Assembly (NCBI RefSeq): GCF_001279695.1
Contig: NZ_LGDD01000290.1
Coordinates: 21,048-85,047, forward strand
Reading direction: 5' to 3'
DNA length: 64,000 bases
Source: Streptomyces sp. WM6378
GTDB lineage: Bacteria > Actinomycetota > Actinomycetes > Streptomycetales > Streptomycetaceae
Each line of letters opens with the position of its first letter. The first letter of the stretch is position 1. The notes below the pieces were generated by a model. That model saw nothing but the letters and a program-made list of their open reading frames with translations. It was not told the origin of the DNA and searched no databases. Of this stretch, positions 12,557 through 32,784 are shown in pieces. The position numbers were made by a program, and so were the translations under genes.

Positions 12557-12670
12557 GCCTCCACCTTCTTCATCGGGCCTGTCGCCCACCTGTCACACCC
12601 CTGACACCGCGCTCGACCGCATCGCTCCCGGCCGGCGCGGCGCCCCTCCGGTCGGCGACCGGCCCCCGCA

Positions 12671-13390
12671 CTAGCGCGAGCGGGTGGCCTGTGCCTCGAT
12701 CACGTCCAGCACCTCGCGGCCCGCGTCGACCAGGTACATGTGGTCGCCGGGGAACTCCACATAGGTGAAGTCGGCCGTGGTCGCCGCCTGCCACTGCTGT
12801 GCCTCTTCGGCGGTGACCAGACCGTCGACGCTGCCGCGCAGCGAGCAGATCGGCACCGACACCGGCACGTCGGTGCTCGGCACATAGCTCTCGTGCATCT
12901 CGCAGTCGGCCTGCAGGGTGGGGAGGATCAGTTCCCGCATCTCCGGGTGGTCGAGGGCCTCGTGCCGGAACCCCGCGAACTCCTCGACCCTGGCGAGGAA
13001 TTCCTCGTCCGGGAGCCCCGCCGCCCGCCGCTCGCGCTGGGTCCAGGGACCCGGCGAACCGCTGACGACGAGCCGCTCGACGTGCACGCCGCGCTCGGTC
13101 AGCAGGTGCACCAGCTCGTAGGCGAGCACCGCGCCCAGGCTGTGCCCGAACAGCACGGTGCGGGCCCCTTCGCCGAGCTCCGCGACGACGTCGTCGACCG
13201 AGCCCTTGGCCGCCTCGAAGACGTTGCGGTACGGCTCCTCCAGGATCCGCCGCTCCCTGCCCGGCAGTTCGACCGAGGCCAGCCGCCACCGGTCTCCGGC
13301 CAGGTCCCGCCACGGGTGGAAGAACGAAGGACCCGCTCCCGCGAACGGCACGCACAACAGCGTTGCCTGGTCCCCGTGTTCCTCGGACAT
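12671..13390 (-). CDS. Type II thioesterase (editing)
   Basis: 239 aa discrete thioesterase with CVPFAGAGPSFF near the N-terminus, the nucleophile motif LFGHSLGAVLAYE (Ser) and catalytic His in FPGDHMYLV. Such enzymes clear mis-primed carrier domains in NRPS and PKS lines. It lies about 80 bp after the TE-bearing NRPS on the same strand, so it is the likely NRPS editing enzyme. The start is uncertain: ATG at 13390 is used, but an in-frame GTG 15 bp upstream and a TTG at 13420 are possible. Confidence 0.9.
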   Translation of the reverse strand: MSEEHGDQATLLCVPFAGAGPSFFHPWRDLAGDRWRLASVELPGRERRILEEPYRNVFEAAKGSVDDVVAELGEGARTVLFGHSLGAVLAYELVHLLTERGVHVERLVVSGSPGPWTQRERRAAGLPDEEFLARVEEFAGFRHEALDHPEMRELILPTLQADCEMHESYVPSTDVPVSVPICSLRGSVDGLVTAEEAQQWQAATTADFTYVEFPGDHMYLVDAGREVLDVIEAQATRSR

Positions 13391-13469
13391 GCCGGGCTCT
13401 GTCACCCCGACCAACCCCAATCATCCATTCGACGGTTCGTTGCACTGGCTCCGGGCATCCGGATGCGGC

Positions 13470-16400
13470 TCACGCCAGGTCCGCCAGCTTGCGGTTGAGG
13501 ACCTCGAAGACCTCGGCCACGGGGCCGGGCAGGTTCATCTCGTGGTGCGTGGCGGCCACGTCGTGTTCCTCGATGGTGCCGAGGATGTACGGCTTCCACA
13601 GGTGGGCGTACATCTCGTCCTTGAGCGTCGCGTGGAAGAACACCACGTCGCCGCGGTAGACCGGCGATTCCCAATCCATCATGAGGTTCGTGTTGTTGGC
13701 GAGGACCTTGGACATGTTGTCCAGGAAGTCCTGCTGGTTCCCGGTGCCGATGTACTGGCCGAAGAAGTCCTCCAGCTCGTCCCGGTAGTCGTCCACCGTC
13801 TTGTTGCGGTGGATCTCCGACCATCCCTGGCCGCCGGGCTGGGAGTCCAGGATGGCCGTGATGGCGATCTCGTGGCCGCGCCGGTCGAGTCCCTCCGCGA
13901 TGGCCTGTACGAGTGTGCCGCCGTAGGACCAGCCCACCAGGTTGAAGGGGCCTTCCGGCTGGACCTTCAGCATCTCCTCGATGAAGTGGTCGACCATCTC
14001 GTCGACGGACTCCACCAGCGGGGCGGTGCCGTCGGCGCCGCGGGACTGCAGGGCGTAGGCCTGACGGTCCTTCACGTGCGTCACGAAGCTGAAGTACGCC
14101 CAGCCCAGGCCGCCTCCGCCGTGGAAGAACCACAGCGGCTTCTTGCCGGTGCCGGGGTCGCTGTTCAGCGGCAGGACGACGCCGAACGGGTTGGCGACCT
14201 CGTCGGGGACGGCGCCGGCGAGCAGCAGCGCGGCCAGCTCGGCCACCGTGGGAAACTTGATGATCGTCCTGAGCGGCAGGTCGACCTCGAACTCCTTGCG
14301 GATGCGGACGCTGAGCCGGGTGGCCAGGAGCGAGTGGCCGCCGAGCGCGAAGAAGTCGTCGTCGACACCGACGTGTTCCTTGTCGAGCAGTTCGCGGAAG
14401 ACGGCGCACAGCTTCTCCTCGAAGGAGTTGCGCGGCGCCTGGCCGGTCACGGCGGGGGTGTGCTCCGACGGCAGTGCCTGGCGGTCGAGCTTGCCGTTCG
14501 GCGTCAGCGGGATCTGTGCGAGCGGAATCAGCGAGGACGGCACCATGTACTCGGGCAGCCGGCCGCGCAGGTGCTCGGACAGCTCGGCGAGCAGGTCGTC
14601 GGCGGGAGCCTCGGCACCGGCCTCGGGCACGACGTAGCCGACGATGCGCTTGTCGCCCTGCTGGTTCTCGCGCACCACGACCGCCGCCTGCGCCACTCCG
14701 GGGTGCCCGGCCAGCACGTGCTCGATCTCGCCCAGTTCGATCCGGAAGCCGCGGACCTTCACCTGGTGGTCGGTGCGCGCGAGGTACTCCAGGTGGCCTT
14801 CCTTGTTCCACCGCACCAGGTCTCCGGTGCGGTACATCCGCGTGCCGGCCGGGCCGAACGGGCTCGCCACGAACCGCTCGGCGGTCAGCTCCGGCCGGTC
14901 CTGGTAGCCGCGGGCCACTCCGGCGCCGGCGATGTACAGCTCGCCCTGCACGCCGCGTGGCACCGGGTGCAGCCGCGCGTCGAGCACGTACACCTGGGTG
15001 TTCCCGATCGGGGAGCCGATCGCGACGCCCGCGCCCGCCTTCACGGGTGCCATGGTCGACCAGGTCGTCGTCTCGGACGGGCCGTACCAGTTGCCCACTT
15101 CGGCGGCCTGCTCGGCCAGCGTCTCGGCCAGCCGGACCGGCACGGCCTCCGCGCCGGTGATGATCCGCAGGCCCTTCGCGGCCTGCGGCTCGTGGGTGAG
15201 CAGCAGCTGCCAGAAGCCGGGCGTGGCCTGCACCACGGTGACCTCGTGGCGGCGCAGCAGCTCCACCATGGCCGACGGGTCGGTGACGGTGTCCTTCTGC
15301 GCCAGGACCATCGTCGCGCCGCAGACGAAGGGGAGGTACAGCTCGGTGTTGGCCATGTCGAACGACACGGTCGTGCTGAACAGCATCCGGTCGGACGCCG
15401 ACAGGGGGAACCGGCGCCGCGTCGCGGCCAGGAAGTTGGCCACCGCGCCGCGCGGGATCGTCACGCCCTTGGGGGTGCCCGTCGAGCCCGAGGTGTAGAT
15501 GACGTACTGGGTGTTCTCCGGGCGGACGGCCACCTCGGGCGCCGAGTCCGGGTAGTTCGCGTAGTCGGCGGCGTCCAGCGTGTCGGCGTCGAGCACCAGC
15601 GCGGGCTTGGCCTGGTCGAGGACGAAGTCGATCCGGGAGCGCGGGTGGTCGGGGTCGATCGGCACGTAGGCTCCGCCGGACTTCAGCACCGCGAGCAGCG
15701 CCACCAGCAGGTTCACGGTGCGGGGCAGGCAGACGGCGACCAGCGACTCGGGGCCCACACCGCGGTCGGCCAGCCAGTGCGCCAGCCGGTTCGAGCGCGC
15801 CTCCAGCTCCCGGTAGGTGAGCGACTCCTGCTCGGAGATGATGGCGAGGGCCTCCGGGACCGCCTCGGCCTGGCGGCGCACGGCCGCCACGAGCCCGCCC
15901 TCCAGGGTCGGCTCCGCGGTGTCGTTGACGTCCTCGACGAGCTGCTCGCGCTCGCCGGCGATCAGCACGTCGACGTCGCCGACGGGCACGTCCGGGTTGG
16001 CGGCCAGCTGCTCAAGAACCCGCGCGTAGCGGGCGGCCATGTCCTGCATGGTGTCCCGGTCGAACAGCTGGGTCGCGTACGAGATGTCGCCCCGCAGCGC
16101 CCCCGACTCGTCCGTGGTCATGCTGAAGAACACGTCGACCTGGGTGGTCGCCAGGAGGGCCTGGCGGTACTCGACGTCGAGCCCGGCGAGTTCGAGGGAC
16201 CACTTCTCGGTGTTCTGCCAGCCGCACATCACCTGGAAGAACGGCCGGTACGCGGCCGAGCGGTCGGGGTTGAGCTGCTCGACCAGCACCTCGAACGGGA
16301 CGTCCTGGTGCTCGTAGGCCGTCAGCGCCTTGTTGCGCACCTGGGCGAGCAGGTCGGCGAACGTCGGGTCGCCGGACAGGTCCATGCGGATGACCAGGTT

Positions 16401-17282
16401 GTTGACGAAGCAGCCGATCAGGTCGTTGAGGGCCTCGTCGGTCCGGCCGGCGATCGGGGTCCCGATCGGGATGTCCTCGCCGCCGCCGAGCTTGCTGAGG
16501 AGCACTCCGAGTGCGGCCTGCATGACCATCGACATGGTCAGACCGCGCCCGTCGGCCAGCTTCTGCAGGCCGGTCATCACCTCGGCGGCCACCGGGATGG
16601 CGACCGCGTCGCCGTCCGTGCTCGTCTCCACCGAACGCGGGCGGTCCAGCGGCAGGTTGAGCGGCTGCGGCACCCCGTCCAGTTCCTTGCGCCAGTACTC
16701 GACCTGCTGCGCGCCGAGGCTGCCCGGGTCGGCCAGGTCGCCGAGCACCTCGCGCTGCCACATCGTGAAGTCCTTGTACTGCACGGGCAGCGGCTCCCAC
16801 TGCGGCGCGCGGCCGTCGAGGCGGGCGTTGTAGGCCGCGGCCAGGTCACGCGCGAGGGGCGCGCCGGAGCTGCCGTCCGAGGCGATGTGGTGGATGACCA
16901 GGACCAGGACGTGCTCCTGGGGTCCGGAGCGCAACAGGCGCGCCCGCAGCGGGATTTCGGCCGTCAGGTCGAACCAGTGGGCGACGGCCTCGTCGACCGC
17001 GGCCGACTCGCTCTCGGGCGTCACCTCGACCACCGGCACCCGCACCTGCTCCCACGCGTCCGCCATCGGCAGGATCTGCTGGTAGGGCTCACCGTCGTCG
17101 TCCGTCAGATACGTGGTGCGAAGGATCTCGTGCCGCTCGACGACGTCGCGGAGCGCGGCGACCAGGGCGGCCTCGTCCAGGTGGCCGGTCAGCCGGAACG
17201 CCGCCGAGATGTTCCAGGTCTCCGCACCCTCCAGCTGGTGCAGGAACCACGTACGACGTTGCACAAAGGACAGCGGAATCAT
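13470..17282 (-). CDS. NRPS, terminal module C-A-PCP-TE
   Basis: 1270 aa. The C domain has HHIASDG near residue 131. The A domain has YTSGSTGTPKG near 600, the PCP has LGGHSLL near 982, and the type I TE has GWSYGG near 1117. The TE means chain release, probably macrocyclisation, happens here. The specificity pocket read by eye is DMTQIGWTWK, which I cannot assign; it shares D, Q, G and W with glycine-type pockets. The gene starts 12 bp after the preceding NRPS with GGAGTGAAGCA before the ATG. There is no methyltransferase insertion. The C domain looks like the LCL type (no E domain at the end of the preceding protein). Confidence 0.95.
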   Translation of the reverse strand: MIPLSFVQRRTWFLHQLEGAETWNISAAFRLTGHLDEAALVAALRDVVERHEILRTTYLTDDDGEPYQQILPMADAWEQVRVPVVEVTPESESAAVDEAVAHWFDLTAEIPLRARLLRSGPQEHVLVLVIHHIASDGSSGAPLARDLAAAYNARLDGRAPQWEPLPVQYKDFTMWQREVLGDLADPGSLGAQQVEYWRKELDGVPQPLNLPLDRPRSVETSTDGDAVAIPVAAEVMTGLQKLADGRGLTMSMVMQAALGVLLSKLGGGEDIPIGTPIAGRTDEALNDLIGCFVNNLVIRMDLSGDPTFADLLAQVRNKALTAYEHQDVPFEVLVEQLNPDRSAAYRPFFQVMCGWQNTEKWSLELAGLDVEYRQALLATTQVDVFFSMTTDESGALRGDISYATQLFDRDTMQDMAARYARVLEQLAANPDVPVGDVDVLIAGEREQLVEDVNDTAEPTLEGGLVAAVRRQAEAVPEALAIISEQESLTYRELEARSNRLAHWLADRGVGPESLVAVCLPRTVNLLVALLAVLKSGGAYVPIDPDHPRSRIDFVLDQAKPALVLDADTLDAADYANYPDSAPEVAVRPENTQYVIYTSGSTGTPKGVTIPRGAVANFLAATRRRFPLSASDRMLFSTTVSFDMANTELYLPFVCGATMVLAQKDTVTDPSAMVELLRRHEVTVVQATPGFWQLLLTHEPQAAKGLRIITGAEAVPVRLAETLAEQAAEVGNWYGPSETTTWSTMAPVKAGAGVAIGSPIGNTQVYVLDARLHPVPRGVQGELYIAGAGVARGYQDRPELTAERFVASPFGPAGTRMYRTGDLVRWNKEGHLEYLARTDHQVKVRGFRIELGEIEHVLAGHPGVAQAAVVVRENQQGDKRIVGYVVPEAGAEAPADDLLAELSEHLRGRLPEYMVPSSLIPLAQIPLTPNGKLDRQALPSEHTPAVTGQAPRNSFEEKLCAVFRELLDKEHVGVDDDFFALGGHSLLATRLSVRIRKEFEVDLPLRTIIKFPTVAELAALLLAGAVPDEVANPFGVVLPLNSDPGTGKKPLWFFHGGGGLGWAYFSFVTHVKDRQAYALQSRGADGTAPLVESVDEMVDHFIEEMLKVQPEGPFNLVGWSYGGTLVQAIAEGLDRRGHEIAITAILDSQPGGQGWSEIHRNKTVDDYRDELEDFFGQYIGTGNQQDFLDNMSKVLANNTNLMMDWESPVYRGDVVFFHATLKDEMYAHLWKPYILGTIEEHDVAATHHEMNLPGPVAEVFEVLNRKLADLA

Positions 17283-17293
17283 TGCTTCACTCC

Positions 17294-20200
17294 TCAAACG
17301 AACATCTGGCGGAGACTGGGGCGACGGGGCACGGCGGATTCCTCGTGCCACGCTGCGAGCGCGGCCACCGTCGGCAGATCGAAGACCTTGCGGATGGGGA
17401 TCTCGGTCCCCAACTCGGTGCGGGCCCGGCTGATCAGCCGGGTGGCGAGCAGGGAGTGTCCCCCCAGCTCGAAGAAGCTGTCGTCGATGCCGACCCGGTC
17501 CAGGCCGAGCACCTCGGCGAACAGCTGGGCCAGGGTCTCCTCGCGGGGGGTGCGCGGCGCCCGGTAGGGGGCGCCGGTGAACTCCGGCTCGGGCAGCGCG
17601 GCCCGGTCCAGCTTGCCGTTGGGCATCAGCGGCAGCCGGTCCAGGAGCACCAGGGCGGACGGCACCATGAACTCGGGCAGCCGCTCGGCGACGAACCGGC
17701 GGATCTGCGCCGCGTCGGTCCCGCCCGACGTCACCACGTACGCGAGGAGCTGCTTGCCGTTGCCCGCGGCCTGGCGGGCGACGACGACGGCCTGGGTGAC
17801 CTGGGGGTGCGCGGTGAGCGCGGCCTCGACCTCGCCGGGCTCGATGCGGAAGCCGCGCACCTTGACCTGCGCGTCGCCGCGGCCCGCGTACTCCAGTTGG
17901 CCCGCGTCGTTCCAGCGGGCCAGGTCGCCGGTGCGGTACATGCGCGAGCCGGCCGGGCCGTAGGGGTCGGCGACGAAGCGGTCGGCGGTCAGGTCGGGGC
18001 GGCCGTGGTAGCCGCGGCCCACGTTCCCGCCGACGTACAGCTCGCCGACCGTGCCCGGGGGTACCGGAGCGAGGGCGGAGTCCAGGACGTAGGCGCGCAT
18101 GTTGCCGAGCGGGGTGCCGACGGGCGCGCTGCCGTCGGGGCCCGGTGTCGCGCCGACGGTGAAGGTGGTGGCGTAGAACGACTCGCTCTGCCCGTAGGCG
18201 TTGACGACCCGTACGCCCGGGAAGGCGTCCCGCACCTTCGCGATGAGCGACGAGGGCAGGGCCTCGCCCGCGAAGACGAGGGTCTCCACCTCGGTGCGGC
18301 CGCTGATGTCGTCGACGAGTTCGGCGAAGGCGGAGGGCACGGTGGAGATGACGCCGCCGCTCCAGGCCTTGCGCTCGCCCAGGACCAGGACGTCACGGAC
18401 CAGTTCGACGACGCCGCCGGTGGCGAGGGTCGTGAAGATCTCGAACACCGAGACGTCGAAGTTGATCGAGGTGCCCGCCAGGAGCCGCTTGCCCGGCTCC
18501 AGGCCCACCCGCAAGGCCAGCTCCAGCACGCCGTTGACCACGTTGGCGTGGGTGATGGCGACGCCCTTGGGTTTGCCGGTGGAGCCGGAGGTGTACATCA
18601 CGTACGCCAACTGATGGGCGTGGAGCGGCAGTTGGGGAGAGGCATCGTCCCCGGACAGGTCGAGCGTGTCGAGGAGGACGTCCGGCGCCCCGTGCTCCGG
18701 CAGCGCCGCGAGCGTCTGCGCGTCGGTCAGGACCAGGTGCGGCCGTGCCTCTTCGAAGATGGCCGCGAGTCGGTGGCTGGGGTACTTGGGGTCGACCGGC
18801 AGATACGCGCCGCCCGCCTTGAGGACCGCGAGCAGGGCGACCACCAGGTTGGCGGTGCGCGGCAGCGACACCGCGACGACCGACTCCGGGCCCACGCCGC
18901 GTCCGGCGAGTTCGCGCGCCAGGTGGTCGGCCCGCGCGTTGACCTCGCGGTAGGTGAGCGACTCGCCGTCGGTGACGAGGGCGACCGCGTCGGGGGTCCG
19001 CGCCGCCTGTGCCTCGACGAGCCCGTTGACCGTGACGTCGGGGGTGGGGACGGCCGTGTCGTTGAACTCGGCGAGCAGCCGCTCGCGCTCGGCCGGCTCC
19101 AGGATGTCGAGGCGCGCGAGCGACAGCTCGGGCTCGGCCGCCAACTGCCGCAGGACGCGCACGAGACGGGCCGCGATCACCTCGACGGTGTCCCGGTCGA
19201 AGACGCCCGGCGCGTACTGGAAGACGAGCTGGAGGTGCGGGTCGGCCGCCGCCATCAGGGCCAGCGGGTAGTTGGTGGCGGTGGACGGGCGCAGGCCCGT
19301 GAAGGCGATCCCGTCCGCGGCTTCGGTTGCGGCGCCGAGGCCCTCCCGGTCGATCGGGTACGACTCGAAGACGACCAGCGTGTCGAAGAGCGACGGCAGG
19401 CCGACGGCCTGCTGGATCTGGCTGAGCCCGTAGTGGTGGTGCTCCAGGAGTGCGGCCTGCCGGTTCTGGAGCCGGCCCAGGACCTCGGCGAGGGTGTCGC
19501 CGGGCGCGTACTCGACGCGTACGGGAAGGGTGTTGATGAAGTTGCCGACCATCGAGTCGACGTCCGTCACCGCGGGCGGGCGCCCGGAGACGGTGGCGCC
19601 GAACACCACGTCCGACCGGCCGGTGAGCCGGCCGAGCAGCAGCCCCCAGGCACCCTGGACCAGGGTGTTGACGGTGATGCCCAACTCGGCGGCCCGGCGG
19701 GCCAGTTCGTGCGCCTGGTCGACGGGAAGCGCGACCTCGACCTCGCCGACGCCCTGCTCGCCCGCGTCCTCGGCGCCGGGAGCGAGCAGCGTCGCCTCCT
19801 CGACTCCGGCGAGCTCGGCCGTCCACACCCGTGCGGACTCCGCCGCGTCCTGCTGGGCGCGCCAGGTCAGGAAGTCGCCGTAGTCGCGGGTGGCGGGCAG
19901 CGGGGCCGGGTCGCCGTGGGAGGCGTAGAGCAGCAGCAGGTCCCGCATCAGGAGCGGCATGGACCAGCCGTCGAGCAGCACGTGGTGACAGGTCATCACG
20001 AGTTCCGCGCGGCCGGGCTCCAGGACGGCGAGCGCCAGGCGGATCAGCGGTGGGGCGGCGGTGTCGAAGTGGGCGGCGCGGTCCTCGGTGAGGAACCGCT
20101 CGAACGTCTCGGTCCGCTCCGCGTCGCCGGTCAGGTCGAGGTGCCGCCAGGGCAGCGTCATGCCGTCCGCCGTCACCACCTGTACGACGTCGCCGTCGGC

Positions 20201-23200
20201 CCGGTCGACGAACGCGGCGCGCAGGTTGGCGTAGCGCCCGAGGAGCGCCTGCCCGGCGCGGCGCATCCGCTCGGGGTCGACGTCGCCGGAGAGGTGGAAC
20301 ACCATCTGCATGTGGTATGGGTCGAACGCCGTCCCGGCGAGCATCGTGTGGAAGAGCATCCCGGACTGCGCCGGGGTCGTCGGCCATATCCCGGTCAGCT
20401 TGCCGAACCGGGCCTCCCAGGTGTCGATCTCCTGCTGGCTCACGTCGACCAGGGGTGCGTCGCTCGGAGTCAGGCCGCCCGCCCCGGGGGTCGCCGCGTG
20501 CTGGGCCAGGGCGGTGAGCGCCTGGACCCAGAGCCCGGCCAGCTCGGTCACCTCGGTGCGGGAGAGCACCCCGGTGGGGAAGCCGAAGGAGGCGGTCAGC
20601 CGGTCGCCGTCAGGGGCACTGGTGCACACCGCGTTGATCTCCAGCGCGGACAGCACCGGCATGTCGCCGTCCGGCGCGGCGACCAGGTCGCGGTGGGTGG
20701 TGTCCGCTGCCCAGCCCAGGCCGCGCAGGTCCTGGGGGAGGTCGGCCAGGGAGGTCCGGCCGAGGTAGTTGAACCCGATCTGGGGGGCCCGCCCGGCGGC
20801 CAGGGCGGCGGCCGTCTCGGGGTTGAGGTGGCGCAGCAGGCCGTAGCCGATGCCCTTGTCCGGCACCGCCCGCAGCTGCTCCTTGACGGCCTTGACCGCC
20901 CGTCCGGCGGCGGGGCCGCCGGCGAACGCGTCGGCCAGGTCCAGGCCGGCCAGGTCCAGGCGCACCGGGTACAGCGAGGTGAACCATCCGAGCGTGCGCG
21001 ACAGGTCCGCGCCGGGCACCAGGTGCTCTTCGCGGCCGTGGCCCTCCATCCGCACCAGCGTCGAGGCCCCGGGCACGCCGCGGGTGTGCCGCCAGCGGGC
21101 CAGCGCCAGCGCGAGCCCGGCCAGCAACGCGTCCTCGGCGCCCCCGCGGAACACCGCGGGCAGCGTGGTCAGCAGGGTCCGGGTGACCTCGGCCGGGACG
21201 TCGACCCGCACCGTGTCCACGGTGGAGGCGACATCGCGCGCCGGGTCCAACTCACGGGCCCCGAGCGCGGGTTCGTCCCCGCGCAGGATCTCCTGCCACA
21301 GCGGCAGTTCGCGCGCCACCCGCTCCGGGTCGGCCGCGGCGTCCACGAGGGCGTGCGTCCACCGGCGCAGCGAGGTGCCCGCGCGGTCCGGTTCGGGCTG
21401 CCTGCCCTGCCGGATCCGCTGCCAGGCCGAGACGAGGTCCGGCAGCAGGATGCGCCAGGACACGCCGTCGACGGCCAAGTGGTGCAGCACGATCAGGAGC
21501 CGGTCCGGGTCCGTGTCGGAGGTGAACCGCACGAACTGCGCCATGACACCCGCGTCGGGGTCCAACCGGCCTGCGGCCGCGTCCAGTTCGGTCTGTACGT
21601 CACTGTCGGCGGGGACCTCCCGCAGCAGTGCGCGGGCGTCCACGGTGCCGGGCGCCGCGATCTGCAGGCCGGGCACCGGCCGGTCGAGCCGGGAGCGCAG
21701 CACGTCGTGCCGGTCCAGTACGGCCTGCACGGTGGCGAGCAGTTCCGCGCGGTCGATGCCCTCGGGCAGGCGCAGCAGGCCGGCCATGGAGAAGCGGCCG
21801 ATGCCGCCGCCCAGGGCGAGGACGTGGGCCGCCATCGGCGGCAGCGGGGCCCAGCCGACGCCGCCGCCGGGCAGCTCGGCCAGGGTGACGCGCTCCTCGC
21901 TGCGTCCTTCGACCAGTTCCGCGAGCCGGGCCACCGTGCGGTGCTCGAAGACCTCGCGGGTGCTGACCGGGTAGCCGAGCGCCCTGGCGCGCACGACGAC
22001 CTGGATGGAACGGATGCTGTCTCCACCGATGGAGAAGAAGTCGTCGTCGACGCCGACCGCGGCCCGGCCGAGCACGTCGGCGAACAGCGCGCAGAAGTCC
22101 TCCTCGCGCTGGTTGCGCGGTGCCCGGCCGGCCGAGGGCCGGGCGTAGTCGGGGGCCGGCAGCGCCCGGCGGTTGACCTTTCCGGCCGGCGACAGCGGCA
22201 TCTCGGCGAGCGGCACGATGGCGGTGGGCACCATGTAGTCCGGCAGCCGTCCGCGCAGGTGGGCGGGCAGCTCGGCGAGCAGCGCGGCCACGGCGTCCGG
22301 GTCGTCGGACTCGGGGACCACGTAGCCCACGATGCGCTTGCCGTCCGGTTCGTCGCGTACGACGACGACGGCCTGAGCCACCCCGGGGTGCCCGGCCAAC
22401 GCGTGCTCGATCTCGCCCAGTTCGATCCGGAAGCCCCGGACCTTCACCTGGAAGTCGGTGCGCCCGACGTACTCCAGGCGGCCGTCCTTGCCCCAGCGCA
22501 CCAGGTCTCCGGTGCGGTACATCCGAGCGCCGGCCGGGCCGAAGGGGCAGGCCACGAACCGCTCCGAGGTCAGCTCGGGGCGGCCGAAGTAGCCGCGGGC
22601 CAGTCCGTCGCCGGCGATGTACAGCTCGCCCTGCACCCCGCGCGGGACCGGCTTCAGGGCGGCGTCGAGCACGTACACCTGGGTGTTGCCGATCGGCGCG
22701 CCGATGGCCACACCGGTGCCCGCGCGCACGGGCGCCATGGTCGACCAGATCGTCGTCTCGGTCGGGCCGTAGACGTTGAGCACGTCGGCGGCCCGGTCGG
22801 CCAGGGTCTCGGCGAGCCGGGGCGGCAGCGCCTCGCCGCCGACCAGGACCCGCAGGCCCTTGGCGGCGTCCGGCGCGTGCATCGCCAGGATCTGCCAGAA
22901 GGCGGGGGTCGCCTGGACGACGGTGACCTCGTGACGGCGCAGCACCTCGACTACGGCCGAGGGGTCGGTGACGGTGTCCTTGCCCGCGAGCACCACCGCC
23001 GCTCCTGAGATCAGGGGCAGGTACAGCTCAAGTGCGGCGATGTCGAACGAGACCGTCGTCACCGCGAGCCAGCGGTCGGCGGGCGAGAGCGGGACCCGCC
23101 GGCCCATCGTGGCCAGGAAGTTCGCCAGCGCGCCGCGCGGGATCGCCACGCCCTTGGGGTTTCCGGTCGAGCCCGAGGTGTAGATGACGTACGCGGTGTT

Positions 23201-24957
23201 GTCGGGCGTGACGCGCGGGGCCGGCGCCGAGTCCGGGCAGCCGGAGCGGTCCGCGCCGGCCAGCACGTCGGGGTCGAGGACGAGCGCGGGACGGGCGTCG
23301 GCCAGGATGTAGTCGATCCGGGAACCGGGGTGGTCCGGGTCGATCGGGAGATAGGCCGCGCCCGCCTTCAGCACGGCCAGCAGGGCGACCACCAGGTCCG
23401 CGGACCGCGGCAGGCGGACCGCCACCAGCGACTCGGGGCCCACACCGCGGTCGATCAGCCAGTGCGCGAGCCGGTTCGCCTGCGTCTCCAGCTCGCCGTA
23501 GGTCAGCGACCTGTCCTCGGCGGCGACGGCGAGCGCCTGCGGCGTCTGCCGGGCCCGTCGGGACACCGACTCCACCAGGCCGGTCTCCAGCGTGGGCTCG
23601 ACCGTGTCGTTCGCGGTACGCAGCAGCCAGGTGTGCTCGTCCTCGTCGAGCACGTCGACGTCGCCGAGCCGGGCGTCCGGCTCGGCGACGACCTGCTCCA
23701 CGATGCGCACGAACCGGTCGACGACGGCGGCGGCGGTGGCGGGGTCGAACAGGTCCGCCGCGTATTCGAGCCGCCCGTGGGCGCGGCCGGAGGCGTCCGG
23801 CACGATGTTGAAGTACAGGTCGTACTTGGCGGTGTCGGTGCCCAGCGCGACGGGGGTGACCCGCAGCCCCGGGATCTCGATCTCCGGCCACACGAACTGC
23901 CAGGCCAGCATCACCTGGAACAGCGGGGTGTAGGCGGTGGAGCGCTCCAGGTCGAGGAGCTCCACCAGCCGCTCGAACTGGACGTCCTGGTTGTCGTAGG
24001 CGGCCAGCGCCTTGTCGCGCACCTGCTCCAGTACGTCGCCGAACGACGGGTTCCTGGAGAGGTCGGCACGCAGCACCCAGGTGTTGACGAAGAACCCGAT
24101 CAGATCGGCCAGGGCCTCGTCGGTGCGCCCGGCGATGGGGCTGCCGATCGTGACGTCCTCGCCGGCGCCGAGCTTGTTCAGGAGCACGGCGAGGGCGGCC
24201 TGGGCCACCATCGGCAGGGTGGCGCCGTGCTCGGCGGCCAGCTTCCCGAGCCCGGTGACCACGTCGGTCTCCAGGAGGAATTCGACGTGGCCGCCGCGGT
24301 GGCTGATCACCCGCGGCCGCGGCCGGTCGAGCGGCAGCTCCACCGGCTGCGGCACACCGTCCAACTCCCGCTGCCAGTAAGCGAGTTGGGGAGCGGCGAC
24401 GCCGTCCTCGCCGCCGTCCTCGCCGAGCAGCTGGCGCTGCCACAGGGTGTAGTCCTTGTACTGCACCGGCAGCGGCGTCCACTGCGGGGCGCTCTGGTTC
24501 TGGCGGGCCGTGTACGCCGACACCAGGTCGCGCAGGAACGGTGCCATCGACGAGCCGTCCGCGGCGATGTGGTGGAACACGAACGCCAGGACGTGCTCCT
24601 GCGGGGAGACGCGGAAGACGGTGGTCCGCAGCGGGAGTTCCGTCTCCAGGTCGAAGCCCCGGGACACCTCCTCGTCCAGGGCGGCGTCCACCGCGTCCGC
24701 GGCCACGTCGACCACCTGGAACTGGGAGGCCGTGTCCTGCGGGGGCAGGATCAGCTGTTCCGGCGTGCCGTCCGCGTCCTCGGCGATCAGCGTGCGCAGG
24801 CTGTCGTGCCGGTTGGCGACGTCCGTCACGGCCGCGGCCAGGGCCGCCGTGTCGAGCGGCCCCTCCAGGCGCAGCACGAACGGGATGTTGTAGGTCGAGG
24901 TCGGCCCTTCCAGATGGTGGAGGAACCACATCCGGCGCTGGGCGAAGGACAGCGGAA

Positions 24958-24961
<4 letters not shown>
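17294..24961 (-). CDS. NRPS, C-A-PCP-E-C-A-PCP (two modules)
   Basis: 2555 aa. The order is C (HHIAADG near 131), A1 (SGSTGNPKG near 597), PCP (IGGDSIRS near 978, the GGDS form that precedes epimerases), E ([11 protein letters not shown] near 1160, [21 protein letters not shown]), C (HHVLLDGWS near 1660, DCL type), A2 (SGSTGKPKG near 2128) and PCP (LGGHSLL near 2499). Pocket residues read by eye are A1 DILQLGVIWK, nearly the classic glycine code, and A2 DVFSVAAYAK, nearly identical to A1 of the upstream NRPS and proposed to take piperazate. An E domain after a glycine-like A domain is unexpected. The ATG overlaps the stop of the upstream NRPS (ATGA). Confidence 0.95.
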
Positions 24962-32745
<7,784 letters not shown>

Positions 32746-32784
32746 TGTGTCTCCAAATCGGCAAACCAGGGAGCAGGTCGTAAG

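Noticed and set aside
13158..17567. 1469-codon open frame on the plus strand
   Set aside because: It is antisense to the terminal NRPS. It is open only because of the GC-rich codon pattern and has no recognisable domain.
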